Below are positions 5,932-6,551 of a stretch of 6,551 nt of DNA, piece after piece. Source of the DNA: Actinomycetota bacterium (lineage in GTDB: Bacteria > Actinomycetota > Thermoleophilia > RBG-16-64-13). Under the pieces are notes generated by a model that was not told the DNA's origin, ran no database searches, and saw only the letters and a list, made by a program, of their open reading frames with translations. Numbering within the stretch: position 1 is the stretch's first letter; each line of letters starts with the position of its first letter. The stretch lies in the NCBI GenBank assembly GCA_023488925.1, contig JAMDDA010000200.1, forward strand, positions 1-6,551, given 5' to 3'. A program made the position numbers and the translations under genes.

Positions 5932-6070
5932 ACCGCCGCACCAATCCGCCGGGTGCCATGCAGTCTAACGGCAGTCGCTCGCCCGCGATACGCACGGACT
6001 CTCAGAAGCGCCGCCCGGCCCTTTTGTCCCGGCAACCCTCCATCTGCCCTCCAGAGTGCGGGCTCAGCGC

Positions 6071-6551
6071 TCACAACAGCCTCAGGTAAGCGTCGAGGAT
6101 CGCCGGACCCCACAGCGCGGCCACCGCCGACCCCACGGCCAGAAACGGGCCGAAGGGCACCTTGTCCCGCCGGCCCTTCCGCCCGGCGAGAACCAGCGCT
6201 ACCCCGGTCAGTCCTCCCACGAGAAAGGAGACGAACATGGCCACGATCACCGCCGAGCCCAGAACCGCGCCCATCATCAGAGCCATCTTGACGTCGCCGA
6301 ACCCCATCCCCCCCGCCCAGAGCAAACCAATGGCCAGGAGGAAGCCGGCCGCACCCAGGGACGACACCACATACACCCACCACCGGCCCGGCTCCAAGGC
6401 GCTCGCCGCGACAAGACCAACCCCCGCGGCCGGCAACACGATGCGATCGGGAATGATCTGGTGGTCCATGTCGATGAAGGTGATCGTGACAAGGACGGCG
6501 AGAAACGCCATTACGAGCACGGCGCGGGGGTGTGGTCCATAGACGACCTCC
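6071..6551 (-). CDS. pilD: Type IV prepilin peptidase (PilD), partial, N-terminal part beyond window
   Basis: Membrane aspartic protease of the A24 family that cleaves the leader of type IV prepilins, and in many species also methylates the new N-terminus. About 159 codons are visible; the frame continues through the right edge, so the GTG at 6520 is not taken as the start. Full-length enzymes are about 250 aa, so the N-terminal third, with any zinc-binding methylase domain, lies outside. The catalytic-Asp motifs are present: TFIDMDHQIIPDRI, and GMGFGDVKMALMMG with the GxGD signature. Several hydrophobic spans follow, then KVPFGPFLAVGS, the conserved C-terminal motif, ending in AYLRLL. The gene is upstream of and codirectional with pilM but separated by 309 bases with a promoter, so it is probably the end of a preceding unit. 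Confidence 0.93.
   Translation of the reverse strand, partial: EVVYGPHPRAVLVMAFLAVLVTITFIDMDHQIIPDRIVLPAAGVGLVAASALEPGRWWVYVVSSLGAAGFLLAIGLLWAGGMGFGDVKMALMMGAVLGSAVIVAMFVSFLVGGLTGVALVLAGRKGRRDKVPFGPFLAVGSAVAALWGPAILDAYLRLL

Larger units (their letters stand above)
5762..6070. other. Intergenic region between pilD and pilM
   Basis: This 309-base gap holds no gene of usual size on either strand. Its pilM-proximal part contains the predicted promoter (5903-5931), a possible leader ORF and a hairpin, listed separately. The pilD-proximal part (about 5932-6070) shows no convincing intrinsic terminator: there is no hairpin followed by T on the minus strand. It contains only weak complementarities, such as CGCAC (6056-6060) with GTGCG about 60 bases away and a spaced CCGG pair. 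No pilin gene lies here. Confidence 0.6.

Noticed and set aside
5762..6060. A cyclic di-GMP (GEMM-I) riboswitch ahead of pilM, suggested by the GGTAGAGGGTTACC segment, which resembles the 3' half of such aptamers, and by the pilus context.
   Set aside because: The hallmark 5' core (a GACGCAAAGCC-like segment and the GCAAACC element) is absent from the leader and from the rest of the intergenic region.
5928..6383. A minus-strand open frame overlapping pilD and the intergenic region.
   Set aside because: It is a different frame through pilD giving a Gly/Arg-rich product; the pilD frame has both catalytic motifs and continues through the window edge.

Overview
The window is GC-rich bacterial chromosome (roughly two-thirds G+C by eye). 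Every recognisable gene lies on the minus strand, so transcription runs from the right edge to the left. In that order the genes are: the C-terminal part of a type IV prepilin peptidase (pilD); a 309-base intergenic region with a good sigma-70-type promoter; pilM, pilN, pilO and a PilP-like lipoprotein gene; a 76-base gap with a strong GC hairpin; then aroC, aroK and aroB. aroB runs off the left edge.

The pil block encodes the inner-membrane alignment/assembly platform of a type IV pilus. PilM is the actin-like cytoplasmic protein that docks on the N-terminal tail of PilN. PilN and PilO are paired single-span proteins with periplasmic or extracytoplasmic ferredoxin-like domains. The fourth protein is a lipoprotein with a Ser/Thr-rich linker and a small beta domain, in the place where PilP sits in Gram-negative clusters. 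No secretin gene (pilQ) follows it: the next gene is aroC. The upstream prepilin peptidase would process the pilins that this machine assembles.

The aro block encodes three shikimate-pathway enzymes: 3-dehydroquinate synthase (AroB), shikimate kinase (AroK) and chorismate synthase (AroC). aroC/aroK overlap by 16 bases and aroK/aroB by 4, so they are probably one translationally coupled unit. Whether aroCKB has its own promoter or depends on read-through from the pil operon cannot be settled here. I saw no convincing promoter in the gap, and the hairpin there lacks a U-tract.

High GC, the aroC-aroK-aroB order, and a pilMNO set with a lipoprotein but no adjacent secretin together suggest a deep-branching member of the Actinomycetota (for example Thermoleophilia, Rubrobacteria or Coriobacteriia relatives). 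This is inference from composition and gene order only. No mobile elements, RNA genes or CRISPR arrays were seen. The main non-routine signals are the pilM leader (promoter, possible 24-25 codon leader ORF with a strong ribosome-binding site, hairpin), the secretin-less PilP-like lipoprotein, altered nucleotide-binding residues in PilM, and the hairpins ahead of aroC.
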